Origin: Proteiniphilum propionicum | GTDB lineage: Bacteria > Bacteroidota > Bacteroidia > Bacteroidales > Dysgonomonadaceae | Length of the DNA: 64,000 nucleotides | Reading direction: 5' to 3' | Assembly (NCBI RefSeq): GCF_022267555.1 | Contig: NZ_CP073586.1 | Coordinates: 806,001 to 870,000, forward strand | Part shown: one piece after another, positions 17,557-27,460 of the stretch | Layout of the letters: every line of letters starts with the position of its first letter | How positions within the stretch are numbered: position 1 is the first letter of the stretch | Made by a program: the position numbers and the translations under genes | Notes under the pieces: model-generated | Told to the model about the DNA's origin: nothing | What the model saw: only the letters and a program-made list of their open reading frames with translations | Database searches by the model: none

Positions 17557-19506
17557 TCAAAATTTCGCAGGATTCATCATTTCTTCAACCTCCCTTGAAA
17601 TTTCTTTTGCAAATGTAAGCAATTTTACCGAACCTTTGTCTTCTCCGCCCTGTTTTCTTACCGAAACCTCTTCATTTTCTGCTTCTTTCTCACCCACGAT
17701 AAGCAGATAGGGTATCCTTTTTAATTCATTATCTCGAATTTTTCGCCCCACCTTTTCATTGCGGTCATCTACCTCTGCCCTTATACCAAACCTTTTCAGC
17801 TCTTTTACTGCATTTTTTGCATATTCATTGAATTTCTCACTAACCGGAAGTATCACTGCCTGAGTGGGAGCAAGCCACAATGGAAACTTACCGGCGGTAT
17901 GCTCTATGAGAACCGCCACAAAACGCTCCATTGATCCGAAAGGTGCCCTGTGAATCATTACGGGACGGTGCTTCTGATTATCGGCACCTGTATATTCCAG
18001 CTCAAACCTTTCAGGGAGGTTGTAATCCACCTGTATGGTTCCCAACTGCCAGCGTCGCCCCAGAGCATCCTTCACCATAAAATCAAGTTTTGGGCCATAG
18101 AAAGCAGCCTCTCCAGTTTCCACTTTCGCTTTTAGCCCTTTCTCATTACAAGCCTCAACAATTGCCCGTTCAGCTTTCTCCCAATTTTCATCAGATCCTA
18201 TATATTTTTCCCTGTTTATCGGGTCGCGAAGTGATATCTGAGCTTCAAAATTTTCAAAATTCAACGCTTTGAAGATTATAAAAATAATATCCACCACCTT
18301 CAGAAATTCATCTTTTACCTGATCGGGTGTACAGAAGATATGTGCATCATCTTGCGTGAAACCTCTTACACGGGTAAGGCCGTGCAGCTCTCCGCTCTGC
18401 TCGTACCTGTACACTGTTCCGAACTCTGCCAGCCTCAGAGGCAAATCTTTATATGAGCGCGGAAAGGTTTTATATATTTCACAGTGATGTGGGCAGTTCA
18501 TTGGTTTCAAAAGGAACTCCTCACCTTCTTCGGGTGTTTTTATCGGTTGAAAAGAGTCTTTACCATATTTTGCATAATGCCCCGAAGTGATGTACAGCTG
18601 CTTGTGCCCTATATGAGGTGTAATTACCTGGTCGTAATCAAAATCATTCTGAATCTTTTTCAGGAAGTCTTCCAACCTAAGCCTCAGCTGCGTACCTTTT
18701 GGCAACCACAAAGGCAATCCAGCACCTACTGTCTGAGAAAAAGCAAACAGCTGGAGCTCTTTTCCTATTTTTCGGTGATCTCTCTTCCTGGCCTCTTCAA
18801 GTATCAAAAGATACTCATCCAGCATCTTCTTTTTCGGGAATGTGATCCCATAGAGCCGGGTGAGCTGTGGGCGTTTCTCATCGCCGCGCCAGTAAGCTCC
18901 CGCAGATGACAGAATCTTTACGGCCTTTATATATGATGTATTGGGCAAGTGAGGGCCCCGGCACAGATCAGTAAAATTACCCTGTGTATATGTAGTTATT
19001 GAGCCGTCATCGAGCTCTTTGATGAGCTCTACCTTGTAGCTCTCGTTTCGTTCAGAAAACATTCTTACGGCATCACTCTTGGATATACTTTTTCTCTCAA
19101 TATCCTCTTTGGCCGTGATAAGCTCCATCATCTTTTTTTCAATAACAGGAAAATCTGACTCCTTAATGGTAACGCCCTCACCCGGATCCACGTCATAGTA
19201 GAATCCGTTTTCAATAGCGGGGCCTATACCGAATTTAATCCCCGGATAGAGCTCTTGCAGTGCTTCTGCCATCAGGTGAGCCGACGAGTGCCAGTAAGCG
19301 TGCTTACCCTCATCATCTTCCCATTTCAGCAACCGCACAGTTGCATTATCCTCTATCGGCCTTGTCAAATCCCATGTTTCACCATTCACACTTACTGCAA
19401 GCACTTCCTGAGCTAAACGGTGACTTATACTCTTTGCTATATCTAATCCTGTTACCCCTTTTTCATATTCCCTTACTGATGAATCGGGAAATGTAATTTC
19501 TATCAT
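17557..19506 (-). CDS. thrS: Threonyl-tRNA synthetase
   Basis: Charges tRNA-Thr in the cytoplasm; 649 residues, full length. It has an N-terminal TGS domain ([20 protein letters not shown]) and the editing domain with [11 protein letters not shown] (HxxxH type). The class II catalytic core shows motif 2 ([22 protein letters not shown]) and motif 3 ([17 protein letters not shown]). The zinc ligand region is [10 protein letters not shown], and an anticodon-binding domain closes the protein. The start is ATG 19506; a 14-codon upstream extension lacks homology. A -7 element lies 40 bp upstream. It heads the thrS-infC-rpmI-rplT cluster now split by two insertion sequences. Confidence 0.97.
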   Translation of the reverse strand: MIEITFPDSSVREYEKGVTGLDIAKSISHRLAQEVLAVSVNGETWDLTRPIEDNATVRLLKWEDDEGKHAYWHSSAHLMAEALQELYPGIKFGIGPAIENGFYYDVDPGEGVTIKESDFPVIEKKMMELITAKEDIERKSISKSDAVRMFSERNESYKVELIKELDDGSITTYTQGNFTDLCRGPHLPNTSYIKAVKILSSAGAYWRGDEKRPQLTRLYGITFPKKKMLDEYLLILEEARKRDHRKIGKELQLFAFSQTVGAGLPLWLPKGTQLRLRLEDFLKKIQNDFDYDQVITPHIGHKQLYITSGHYAKYGKDSFQPIKTPEEGEEFLLKPMNCPHHCEIYKTFPRSYKDLPLRLAEFGTVYRYEQSGELHGLTRVRGFTQDDAHIFCTPDQVKDEFLKVVDIIFIIFKALNFENFEAQISLRDPINREKYIGSDENWEKAERAIVEACNEKGLKAKVETGEAAFYGPKLDFMVKDALGRRWQLGTIQVDYNLPERFELEYTGADNQKHRPVMIHRAPFGSMERFVAVLIEHTAGKFPLWLAPTQAVILPVSEKFNEYAKNAVKELKRFGIRAEVDDRNEKVGRKIRDNELKRIPYLLIVGEKEAENEEVSVRKQGGEDKGSVKLLTFAKEISREVEEMMNPAKF

Positions 19507-19545
19507 GTTATGCTGTTCTAAAATAACTTTTTTCTTATGTGACTG

Positions 19546-19553
19546 CAAATGTA
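19546..19553 (-). promoter_or_regulatory. -7 element upstream of thrS
   Basis: TACATTTG on the minus strand (19553 to 19546) matches the Bacteroidota -7 consensus. A TTTG lies at 19581-19578, 24 bases away, somewhat longer than the usual 19-21. Transcription would begin about 30 bases before thrS. Confidence 0.5.
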
Positions 19554-19623
19554 ATGATTTTGTGAATTACGAGATAGCAAATTCACAATAAAAATGTTTC
19601 TGGAATGTTAATAAGGGACCTCT

Positions 19624-21684
19624 TTACTGCATTCTCTTAATAATACTGTATGATTGAACAACACCCAGTTCACCTGCTTTGCGGAGGTCGTCTAGCCCAT
19701 CTTCGGACTCTCCGATAGAGAGGCGTGACAATCCCCGGTTAAAATAAGCTTCGGCAAACTGAGGTTCTAGCTCAATAGCCTTGGTGTAGTCGGCTATCGC
19801 AGCACGAAAATCTTTCTCAAGGCTGAAGATCTCGGCACGGTTGTAATAAGCGTATATGAAACCGGGATTTAAGCTGATAATCTTTTCATACTCTTTCAGT
19901 ATCTCTTCATATTCAATCGACTTTGTTGATATCTCCGGCAACTTAGCCTTTCCAGGCATTTTACCCAGATCAGGCAGATCGATCCCTGACTGTGCATCCA
20001 TCAGTAGCGGCTGTTCAATCAGATGATCATATTCAATTTGTTTTGTGCGGATAATCGCTTTTGCAAAATGAGCTACCAACATGTCCGGCATCAATTCAAG
20101 GACCCTGCTCATGTCCTTAAGAGCATTTTCATAATCCTGAACAAGCATAAAATCCATTCCTCTTCCGAAATAGAGAGCAGCGTTAGCGGACTCATGTTCA
20201 ATCCTTCCAGAATAGTTGTCAATAGAGCGGAAATGTGTTTGTATCTGCAACTCATTTAACGACGCCTCGTTGTTGGTAACTTTCAGAAGCCAGGTAAGGT
20301 AAAGCTCTTTGTTTGCCCTGTCTATAGTTTCTGAATAGTATACCGGCCTGCGCACCTCGTAATCCCTTTCATAATAGGTGAGTACAAACTTTGGCTCAAG
20401 CTCGACCGGGGCTCTCATATTCTGTACTTTTCCCCTGCTTTGACGCTGATACTTGCTTTTCTGTGAAGTGTCTTCATCTGCCACCACCAGCAAGTTGAAC
20501 TTATCTATATCCTGATCGGCCTGATCGCGGGTATCTCTTGCATCACCCTGCTCTCGTGCCTGTTTAAATGGTTCTGGATTCTCTGTGGCCACCTTTCTCG
20601 CTTTAGCCTCTTCTGAACGGGCCAGCATATAATCACGTTCTGCACCACGGAGATCGTCCAACTCACGCTTCAACTGCGAACGCATATAATAACCGGTAAA
20701 AAAATCGGGATGTTCCTCCAACACATAGTTCAAATCGTTCAATGCATCGGTTTTATTTCCAATTTCGTTGTTCAGCATAGCCCTGTTCAGATATGCTATT
20801 GTGTTGCCTGGCTGCAGCTCAATAACTTTATCGAAATCCTTTATCGCCCTGTTGTTATCTGCAACCTGAGCACGCAACAGCCCCCTGTTAAACCGGGCAA
20901 TAAGGTTACTCTCATCCATCTCTATTACCCTGTCGTAATCGGCCATCGCTCCGCGCAGGTCGTTAAGGTGGTATTTCACTAACCCCCTGTTGATGTAATT
21001 CCCTTCAAAATAAGGATCTAGCCGTATAGCCTCATCAAGGTCGGCAAGAGCCCTGTTATACTCGTTCTGCTGGAAATAGAGCAGCCCTCTTGCAGAAAAA
21101 GATTGAGAAGTATAGGGATCAATCTCGATTGCTTTATTCAGATCAGCCATTGCATTGATGGTATCTTTCAGTTCAAGGTACATCTGTGAACGTGTAATGT
21201 ATCCCGGTGTATAATCAGGGAAACGGCGGAGCAGCACGTCGAAAAACTTCTCAGCAATATCGTATTGCTTCATCTCGATATTCACTATCCCCATATTTAC
21301 CAGGGTAAGCCTGTCTTCAGGAAAAAACTCAAGGCTTCTCTGATAGTCGGTGGCGGCCAGCTCATACTTTTCCTGATTTTGCCGGGCTGCACCGCGAAGC
21401 TGATATGCAGCGGTATAGTAGGGATTACGAACCAGACAGTTAGAGGCATCATCCTCAGCCCCTTTAAAATCATCGAGCATAAATTTTGCGACTGCTCTAA
21501 AGTAATAGGGATCAGCGAGGTATGGTTTCGCAGTTATTACCTGATTAAAATATTGAATTGCCAACACATAATCTTCAAAATAAAGCGCGTTTTTCCCTAT
21601 CATCATTACGCGGTCTGTGTTTACCTGTGCCGATACCGACAGAGTTGAGAAAAATAGAAAGACAGCTATGAGAATTTTCTTCAT
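19624..21684 (-). CDS. Secreted tetratricopeptide-repeat protein
   Basis: 686 residues with a signal peptide (MKKILIAVFLFFSTLSVSAQ) and two blocks of TPR helices. The first block covers about residues 25-360 in many consecutive repeats (for example LYFQQNEYNRALADLDEAIR). The second covers about 500-680. A non-TPR linker at about 370-500, charged and rich in D, R and Q, separates them. TPR arrays are protein-binding scaffolds; no enzymatic motif is present. The location is likely periplasm or outer-membrane associated. Bacteroidota use such proteins in envelope biogenesis and gliding/secretion, but the specific partner is unknown. It is transcribed alone, with gaps of about 190 and 115 bp. Confidence 0.85.
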   Translation of the reverse strand: MKKILIAVFLFFSTLSVSAQVNTDRVMMIGKNALYFEDYVLAIQYFNQVITAKPYLADPYYFRAVAKFMLDDFKGAEDDASNCLVRNPYYTAAYQLRGAARQNQEKYELAATDYQRSLEFFPEDRLTLVNMGIVNIEMKQYDIAEKFFDVLLRRFPDYTPGYITRSQMYLELKDTINAMADLNKAIEIDPYTSQSFSARGLLYFQQNEYNRALADLDEAIRLDPYFEGNYINRGLVKYHLNDLRGAMADYDRVIEMDESNLIARFNRGLLRAQVADNNRAIKDFDKVIELQPGNTIAYLNRAMLNNEIGNKTDALNDLNYVLEEHPDFFTGYYMRSQLKRELDDLRGAERDYMLARSEEAKARKVATENPEPFKQAREQGDARDTRDQADQDIDKFNLLVVADEDTSQKSKYQRQSRGKVQNMRAPVELEPKFVLTYYERDYEVRRPVYYSETIDRANKELYLTWLLKVTNNEASLNELQIQTHFRSIDNYSGRIEHESANAALYFGRGMDFMLVQDYENALKDMSRVLELMPDMLVAHFAKAIIRTKQIEYDHLIEQPLLMDAQSGIDLPDLGKMPGKAKLPEISTKSIEYEEILKEYEKIISLNPGFIYAYYNRAEIFSLEKDFRAAIADYTKAIELEPQFAEAYFNRGLSRLSIGESEDGLDDLRKAGELGVVQSYSIIKRMQ

Positions 21685-21877
21685 TTGTAATTTCTTCCTT
21701 TATTTGTGAGAGAAACTCACTTTATTCATATCTTTTTTTCACTACCAGCTAAATTGACTGTGTCTTCTTAAGCCCTTTGGATGTGCGAATATATAGAATT
21801 TCCTGCATTCACAGCATAAAAAAAATCTTTAAGAGTGCTTTTTTTAATTATTCAACATAGTAACACCTTTATTGTTG

Positions 21878-22291
21878 TCAGATGCGCCGTACAATCCTGC
21901 TTCCATCGCTCTCTTCACATATTAACATTTTCACGGTATTCTCAGGTAAAACAGGCTCTATCAGCTCGGGCCACTCTATAAAGCAGCGACTACCACTGTA
22001 AAAGTAATCTTCACAGCCTAAATCAAAAACCTCTTCAAGCTTGTTGATGCGGTAGAAGTCGAAATGAAATATTGAGTCCCCGTCTCTGTCTTTATACTCA
22101 TTGATGATAGCGAAAGTTGGACTTGTAACAGTCTCCCTTACCCCAAGTTCCTCGCAGACTGCTTTAATAAATGTTGTTTTCCCTGCACCCATGCTCCCAT
22201 AAAAAGCAAAGACCTTGTCATCACCCATATTCGCGATGAATTCACGTGCAGCAGATCCTATTTTTGTTAAATCATTTATTTTTATATCCAT
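21878..22291 (-). CDS. tsaE: tRNA threonylcarbamoyladenosine biosynthesis ATPase TsaE
   Basis: P-loop ATPase that works with TsaB and TsaD to install t6A at position 37 of ANN-decoding tRNAs; 137 residues. The Walker A motif is [10 protein letters not shown] (about 32-41). The family-specific [20 protein letters not shown] and CFIEWPELI segments are all present. It follows porX by 55 bp on the same strand and probably shares its transcript. TcdA, which converts t6A to its cyclic form, is encoded at 40694-41437. Confidence 0.95.
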   Translation of the reverse strand: MDIKINDLTKIGSAAREFIANMGDDKVFAFYGSMGAGKTTFIKAVCEELGVRETVTSPTFAIINEYKDRDGDSIFHFDFYRINKLEEVFDLGCEDYFYSGSRCFIEWPELIEPVLPENTVKMLICEESDGSRIVRRI

Positions 22292-22346
22292 ATAATTAAA
22301 ACTATTTACTTTGACCGGAGCAACAATTGCATATATTTAAACTGAA

Positions 22347-23891
22347 CTATCTGGGAGAAAGTGTGACAAAAGGCACTAGCATCTCTTCAAGGGAAATTCC
22401 GCCATGCTGGAACGTATTCCCGTAAAAAGACGCATAATGATTGTAGTTGTTTGGATATACAAAAAAATCATCGTTCTGCGCAAAAATATATCTGGTAGTG
22501 ATGTCGGGAGACGGCAACCCGAAATTTTCAGGATGAATAATATCGAACACCCTCTTTGGATCGTAGGCCAGATTTCTGCCCAGCTTGTAACGGAGGTTGA
22601 CATTGGTTTCTCTGTCACCGATTACCTTTACCCCATTTTTAACACGTATGGCGCCATGGTCGGTAGTAAGCACTGCCCTGTAACCTTTCCGCGATATATC
22701 TTTAAACAACTTCAGAAGCGGTGAATGCAAAAACCATGTTTTTGTGAGTGAACGGTATGCAGACTCATCTGGTGAGAGTTCCCGAATCATTTTTGACTCT
22801 GTTCTCGAGTGTGCAAGCATATCAATAAAGTTGAATACTGCAATATTCAGGCTCTTGCTCTCAAGTTCCGAAAAACGGGCGTTCAGTTTTTCTCCCTCCA
22901 GGTTGGTATTCACCTTGTGATATGAAAACTTAACATCACGCCCCGACCTGAGTAAATGTTCATGGATGAGTCGCTCCTCCATCATATTTTTACCTTCTTG
23001 ATCAGTTTCGTCAATCCACATTTCCGGATATGTTTCCGAAATTTGTTTTGGCATCAACCCTGAAAAAATGGCATTCCTTGCATAAGGAGTTGCTGTTGGC
23101 AGAATACTGAAGTAAAGAGTCTCATTGCATGAGAAGTACTCACTGACAATATCTTTAATTGACTGCCACTGATCGAAACGAAAATTATCGATAAGAATAA
23201 AAAAGAGTTTTTCGTTTTTTTCTAAAATCGGGAAAACAAATTTCTCGAAAAGGCCATGGCTCATCACGGGACGCGAAGTACAGTTTATCATCCACTCTCC
23301 ATATCTTTTCCTTACAAACTTAGCAAATAGCCTTCCTGCTTCTGCCTTCTGTGCAAAAAGCATCTCTTTCATCGGGCTCTGTATTTGGTCAAGGACCATT
23401 TCCCAATAAACCAGCTCTTTATAAACAGAGATCCAATCGTTGGGCAAGCGGCTACTTCCAATTTCAACACTCAGCTGATTATATCTATCACGATAATTAC
23501 CAGTCGCTGCTTTTGAAATAAGTTCTTTTTTATCTAAGATTTTTTTAATAGCCATCAGCACCTGGTTAGGATTAACCGGTTTTATCAGATAGTCGGTAAT
23601 TTTGCTGCTGATCGCCTGATCCATTATGCCTTCATCTTCACTTTTGGTTATCATTACTACAGGCATATCAGGCTGCAATGCATGAATTCCTGCAAGTGTT
23701 TCCAATCCCGACAACCCAGGCATATGTTCATCAAGAAAAACAATATCAAAAAAATGTGTGCGGCACAACTCAAGTGCCTCACGCCCATTATTTACGCATT
23801 TCATCAGGTACCCCTTCTCTTCCAGAAAAAGAACATATGGTTTCAACAGGTCTATCTCATCATCCACCCAGAGAAACTGCGCCTTATCCAT
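22347..23891 (-). CDS. porX: PorX-type response regulator with PglZ effector domain
   Basis: Two-component regulator known in Porphyromonas to control type IX secretion genes together with PorY and the ECF factor SigP. The 514-residue protein has a receiver domain (1-120) with acidic pocket D10/D11, phosphoacceptor D54 (VFLDEHMPG), T82 and K104. A helical linker follows, then a PglZ/alkaline-phosphatase-like domain (about 190-510). That domain shows FILIDNFRFDQW, SILPTATPYARNAIF and TTDHG near the end. This domain pair is diagnostic for PorX, whose PglZ domain is a nucleotide phosphodiesterase. No PorY kinase is nearby. A good promoter lies at 23928-23959. Confidence 0.93.
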   Translation of the reverse strand: MDKAQFLWVDDEIDLLKPYVLFLEEKGYLMKCVNNGREALELCRTHFFDIVFLDEHMPGLSGLETLAGIHALQPDMPVVMITKSEDEGIMDQAISSKITDYLIKPVNPNQVLMAIKKILDKKELISKAATGNYRDRYNQLSVEIGSSRLPNDWISVYKELVYWEMVLDQIQSPMKEMLFAQKAEAGRLFAKFVRKRYGEWMINCTSRPVMSHGLFEKFVFPILEKNEKLFFILIDNFRFDQWQSIKDIVSEYFSCNETLYFSILPTATPYARNAIFSGLMPKQISETYPEMWIDETDQEGKNMMEERLIHEHLLRSGRDVKFSYHKVNTNLEGEKLNARFSELESKSLNIAVFNFIDMLAHSRTESKMIRELSPDESAYRSLTKTWFLHSPLLKLFKDISRKGYRAVLTTDHGAIRVKNGVKVIGDRETNVNLRYKLGRNLAYDPKRVFDIIHPENFGLPSPDITTRYIFAQNDDFFVYPNNYNHYASFYGNTFQHGGISLEEMLVPFVTLSPR

Positions 23892-23927
23892 CTTTTAATT
23901 GTCTTGTAATTGTTTTAGATAATTAAA

Positions 23928-23959
23928 CAAATGTATCTATTTATACTGTATCACACAAT
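23928..23959 (-). promoter_or_regulatory. Bacteroidota-type promoter for porX-tsaE
   Basis: On the minus strand ATTG (23959-23956) precedes TACATTTG (23935-23928) with a 20-base spacer. The -7 box is a full match and the -33 box has one mismatch. The predicted leader is about 30 bases before the porX ATG at 23891. Confidence 0.65.
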
Positions 23960-24129
23960 ATTTTTTACTTTTTTAGGAACATATATGTATCCTGATGCAG
24001 CAATTTTGTAACTGCTATTCAGATGTATATATTTCTTGTTATTTTTATTGGTTTATGCTGATTATATGCATAAAAAGTGTATTTTTGTAGAAACTGGTAT
24101 CTATATCAATAACTTAAAACCTGAAGAAG

Positions 24130-25434
24130 TTGAATTACAATTACCGGGTGAAATATTATTCGGAGTACATGAAGACAATTAATACTACTAAAAAAACAGA
24201 ATATATGACAGCATCAACAAAAGCAGGGCATTATATTGACCTGGAAGAGAAATACGGAGCACATAACTACAACCCGCTGCCGGTAGTTCTCTCGCGCGGA
24301 AAAGGCTGTTACCTATGGGATGTGAACGGGAAGAGGTATTACGATTTCCTTTCGGCCTACTCTGCCGTGAACCAGGGACACTGCCATCCAAAAATTGTGA
24401 GGGCACTAAAGGAGCAGGCCAGGACACTTTGTCTTACATCACGTGCATTTTATAACGACTGTCTGGGACCATACGAAGAGTATATTCACAATTATTTCGG
24501 ATATGACAAGGTTTTGCCAATGAACACCGGCGCAGAAGGAGTGGAAACCTCACTAAAGCTGGCTCGTAAATGGGGTTACCTGAAAAAAGGAATCCCTGAA
24601 AACGAGGCAATAATAGTGGTTTGTGAAGGAAACTTTCACGGAAGGACCATAACTATCATCTCCGCCAGCACCGATAAGGATGCTCGTGCAGATTATGGAC
24701 CCTACACCCCCGGAATTGAAATTATTCCATACAATGATCCGCAAGCACTTGCTTCGATATTGGAAGCAAAAGGCAACCTCATAGCCGGATTTCTGGTAGA
24801 ACCAATACAGGGTGAAGCAGGTGTAAATGTACCTGATGAAGGATATTTGAAGGCTTGTTACGAACTGTGTGAAAAACACAACGTCCTTTTCATTGCCGAT
24901 GAGGTTCAGACAGGCATTGCCCGTACAGGTGAAAAACTATGTTGCGACCATGAAGGGGTGCGTCCCGATATTGTGATCCTGGGCAAAGCAATTTCTGGAG
25001 GGGTGCTGCCTGTTTCTGCTGTACTCGCCGACGATGAGATTATGCTTACTATCCGTCCCGGCCAGCACGGTTCTACATTTGGCGGTTTTCCATTGGCATG
25101 CAAAGTTGCTAAGGCCGCGCTGGAGGTAGTCAGAGAAGAAAATCTTGCAGAGAAGGCTGCTCTTCTGGGTGGCATATTCCGTGAGGAGATGGAGAAAATA
25201 CACAGTCCGTTTATAAAACAAATACGTGGAAAGGGTTTGCTGAATGCCATTGTTATAGAACCTCACAACGGCAAAGAGGCATGGGATATATGCCTTAAGA
25301 TGGCCGGGAACGGATTGCTGGCAAAACCTACCCATCGCCACATCATCCGTTTTGCCCCTCCGCTGGTAATCAAGGAAAAAGAGTTGAGAAAGGCAATTGA
25401 GATCATTAGAAAATCAATCAAAGCTATGGAATAA
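24130..25434 (+). CDS. rocD: Ornithine aminotransferase
   Basis: PLP-dependent transamination of ornithine with 2-oxoglutarate to glutamate semialdehyde. The conserved part begins [20 protein letters not shown] and includes [35 protein letters not shown] and [10 protein letters not shown]. The cofactor aspartate is in [14 protein letters not shown] and the lysine in [16 protein letters not shown], with [13 protein letters not shown] after it. Homology starts about residue 30, so the ATGs at 24169 or 24205 are likelier starts than 24130. A -7 box (TATTTTTG, 24080-24087) precedes it. A citrulline hydrolase-like gene follows 100 bp downstream, suggesting a citrulline to ornithine to glutamate route. 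Confidence 0.94.
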   Translation: MNYNYRVKYYSEYMKTINTTKKTEYMTASTKAGHYIDLEEKYGAHNYNPLPVVLSRGKGCYLWDVNGKRYYDFLSAYSAVNQGHCHPKIVRALKEQARTLCLTSRAFYNDCLGPYEEYIHNYFGYDKVLPMNTGAEGVETSLKLARKWGYLKKGIPENEAIIVVCEGNFHGRTITIISASTDKDARADYGPYTPGIEIIPYNDPQALASILEAKGNLIAGFLVEPIQGEAGVNVPDEGYLKACYELCEKHNVLFIADEVQTGIARTGEKLCCDHEGVRPDIVILGKAISGGVLPVSAVLADDEIMLTIRPGQHGSTFGGFPLACKVAKAALEVVREENLAEKAALLGGIFREEMEKIHSPFIKQIRGKGLLNAIVIEPHNGKEAWDICLKMAGNGLLAKPTHRHIIRFAPPLVIKEKELRKAIEIIRKSIKAME

Positions 25435-25534
25435 TATTTTTTCCGGCAGTTTGATTTAAGAGCGATATCACTTGTTTTTAAACAGCTGAAGTAAAATTAA
25501 ATCGAAATGAGTCAGATTAAAATTCGGTAGTTTT

Positions 25535-26437
25535 ATGCAGACAACTTCCAAAATATTAATGGTACGCCCTGCACGTTTTGCATATAATGAGCAGACTGCC
25601 GGGAACAATTATTTTCAACATAAATCAGATTCTGATTCAATTGCAGATACAGCATTAAAAGAGTTCGATGCACTTGTGAGTATGCTCCGCGGTAAAGATA
25701 TTGATGTGACTGTTGTTCAGGACACACTTGACCCGTGGACGCCCGATTCTATATTCCCAAACAACTGGTTTTCATCACACATAACCGGAGAGCTTGTGCT
25801 TTATCCAATGTTTGCAGAAAACCGGAGGTTGGAAAGGAAACCCGAGGTGATGAACCTGCTTCGCCGGAAGATGGATCACCGCAAAGTGGTGGATCTTACA
25901 CACTGGGAAAATGAGGGTGAGTTCCTGGAGGGTACGGGTAGCATGATTTTCGACCGTTACAAACGGATAGTATACTGTTGCCGCTCAAAACGTACATCGG
26001 AAAAAGTTCTGGCTGATTTTTGTTCACTTATGAATTATGATGCCGTTGTTTTTGATGCAATAGATAAAAAAGGCAATCCGGTCTATCATACAAACGTGAT
26101 GATGTCGGTGGGGACACAGATAGCAGTGGTGTCACTTGAATCCATCAGAGAGGAGAAAGAACGCAGCAAGGTTATCTCCAGCCTTGTTTCTTCTGGAAAA
26201 ATTATCGTGAACATTTCGTTGGATCAGGTTGCACATTTTGCCGGTAACATGCTTGAGCTAAAAAGCCGGGGCGGACATCCGGTCATGGTGATGTCTTCAT
26301 CGGCACGTGGTGTGCTGACAACGGCACAGGAAACCATCATCTCTACGTACAATTCAATTGTTTCGGCAGATCTTACAACTATTGAGACAAATGGTGGCGG
26401 CTCCGCACGCTGTATGATTGCAGAAATATTTCACTAA
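25535..26437 (+). CDS. ctlX: Citrulline hydrolase-like (CtlX) amidinotransferase-fold protein
   Basis: 300-residue member of the arginine deiminase / amidinotransferase superfamily, annotated in relatives as citrulline utilisation hydrolase CtlX. Visible motifs are MVRPARFAYNEQTAGNNYFQ at the N-terminus, SIFPNNWFSSH, EFLEGTGSMIFDR (the acidic substrate and catalytic segment) and YHTNVMMSVG (catalytic histidine region). The C-terminal ETNGGGSARCMIAEIF carries the nucleophilic cysteine. It lies downstream of ornithine aminotransferase on the same strand, which supports a role in supplying ornithine. The stop codon is inside a dispersed repeat that starts at 26430. Confidence 0.88.
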   Translation: MQTTSKILMVRPARFAYNEQTAGNNYFQHKSDSDSIADTALKEFDALVSMLRGKDIDVTVVQDTLDPWTPDSIFPNNWFSSHITGELVLYPMFAENRRLERKPEVMNLLRRKMDHRKVVDLTHWENEGEFLEGTGSMIFDRYKRIVYCCRSKRTSEKVLADFCSLMNYDAVVFDAIDKKGNPVYHTNVMMSVGTQIAVVSLESIREEKERSKVISSLVSSGKIIVNISLDQVAHFAGNMLELKSRGGHPVMVMSSSARGVLTTAQETIISTYNSIVSADLTTIETNGGGSARCMIAEIFH

Positions 26438-26528
26438 AGTTAGATATTTGCTCACCATGGCATAATATAAGTAAACTTATCTTCTGCTCATACGGCTTAA
26501 CGCAAATAGTTCACTAAAGTTAGATATT
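26430..26528. repeat. Dispersed intergenic repeat, copy A
   Basis: Begins TTCACTAAAGTTAGATATT at 26430, overlapping the ctlX stop. After 80 bases (including CTCACCATGGCATA and CTGCTCATACGGCTTAACG) the same 19 bases recur at 26510-26528. The 80-base unit is closely similar to 39729-39811, so it is a repeated family and not a single tandem duplication. Confidence 0.8.
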
Positions 26529-26589
26529 CCAATTTTTTTATTTACTTTGTGTAAATATGATTTCCTCAACTAAATTAATCAAAAAAACT

Positions 26590-27012
26590 ATGTCATTTAA
26601 ATCAGAACTCAAAGAATTTTTAATGCGCGGCAGTGTTGTGGACATGGCCGTGGGAATTGTAATTGGCGGGGCATTCGGGAAGATAGTTACTTCTTTCGTG
26701 AACGACATTTTAATGCCGCCTATCGCTTTAATCACTGACCAGGGACAATTCACAGACCTCAAGCTTGTTTTAAGACAGGCGGTAATGGAGGGAACCGAGG
26801 TGATTTCACCTGCTGTTACATGGAATTACGGAGCCTTCATTCAGGCAGTAGTCGACTTCCTTATAATCGGCACATCAATCTTCCTCGTTATCAAAGGTAT
26901 GAACTCACTTAAACGCAAAAAAGAGGAAGAGCCAGCACCGGAAGCTCCGGCAGAACCGACAAAAGAAGAGTCATTGCTGACAGAAATCCGGGATTTGTTG
27001 AAAAACAAATAA
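26590..27012 (+). CDS. mscL: Large-conductance mechanosensitive channel
   Basis: Inner-membrane channel that opens under turgor to release solutes; 140 residues. It has the amphipathic start SFKSELKEFLMRG, TM1 (VVDMAVGIVIGGAFGKIVTSFVNDI) and a periplasmic loop. TM2 (FIQAVVDFLIIGTSIFLVIKGMNSL) and an acidic/proline C-terminal tail ending in a helix (SLLTEIRDLLKN) follow. ATG 26590 is chosen because homology begins there; an open extension of 11 codons precedes it. A terminator-like hairpin follows at 27102. Confidence 0.97.
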   Translation: MSFKSELKEFLMRGSVVDMAVGIVIGGAFGKIVTSFVNDILMPPIALITDQGQFTDLKLVLRQAVMEGTEVISPAVTWNYGAFIQAVVDFLIIGTSIFLVIKGMNSLKRKKEEEPAPEAPAEPTKEESLLTEIRDLLKNK

Positions 27013-27101
27013 GATTGTTGTCACCGGAGTGTAGAAAAGTAAGGTGTTGCTAAACAACATGCTTGCAAATGTTTTAAACCATGCAATGTTCAGTTGAAGG
27101 G

Positions 27102-27127
27102 TAACGGGTTGCTTAAACAGCCCGTTA
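27102..27127 (+). terminator. Hairpin after mscL
   Basis: TAACGGG (27102-27108) pairs with CCCGTTA (27121-27127) around a 12-base loop and is followed by TTTTAATATT. It is a plausible, moderately strong terminator for mscL. Confidence 0.55.
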
Positions 27128-27460
27128 TTTTAATATTAACCGGGTATGTAAACCATTTGCAAACAAGAATATGTTTAACAGATAGTTCAAATAAATTTAA
27201 TCGACAGCCATACCACGGGAAACCTTATCTGTTTGGGCGTTCCGGTGAACCTCACCTGGAGATTTACATTGTGTAAATTATGGAATAAAAGAGGTGAGGT
27301 TATAACAAAACAGGTTATGCGATATGTTTTGTGGCTATTGACAAGCATAGAACTGAAAACTATTATTGAAAAAATAATTCCTGTTTTTTGTAACCGCACG
27401 GGTGAAGTTGCAGTCATATCAATGTAAACAAAGTAAAAATCTTTAAAAACTATTTGAATT
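27128..27460. other. Intergenic region before the ECF sigma operon
   Basis: About 330 bp of A/T-rich DNA. No coding region is supported and no full match to the Bacteroidota promoter was found. If the downstream ECF factor is autoregulated, its promoter would have a different sequence. Confidence 0.35.

Noticed and set aside
27094-27276. Short open frame after mscL
   Set aside because: Coincides with the terminator hairpin and A/T-rich non-coding sequence; no homology signs.
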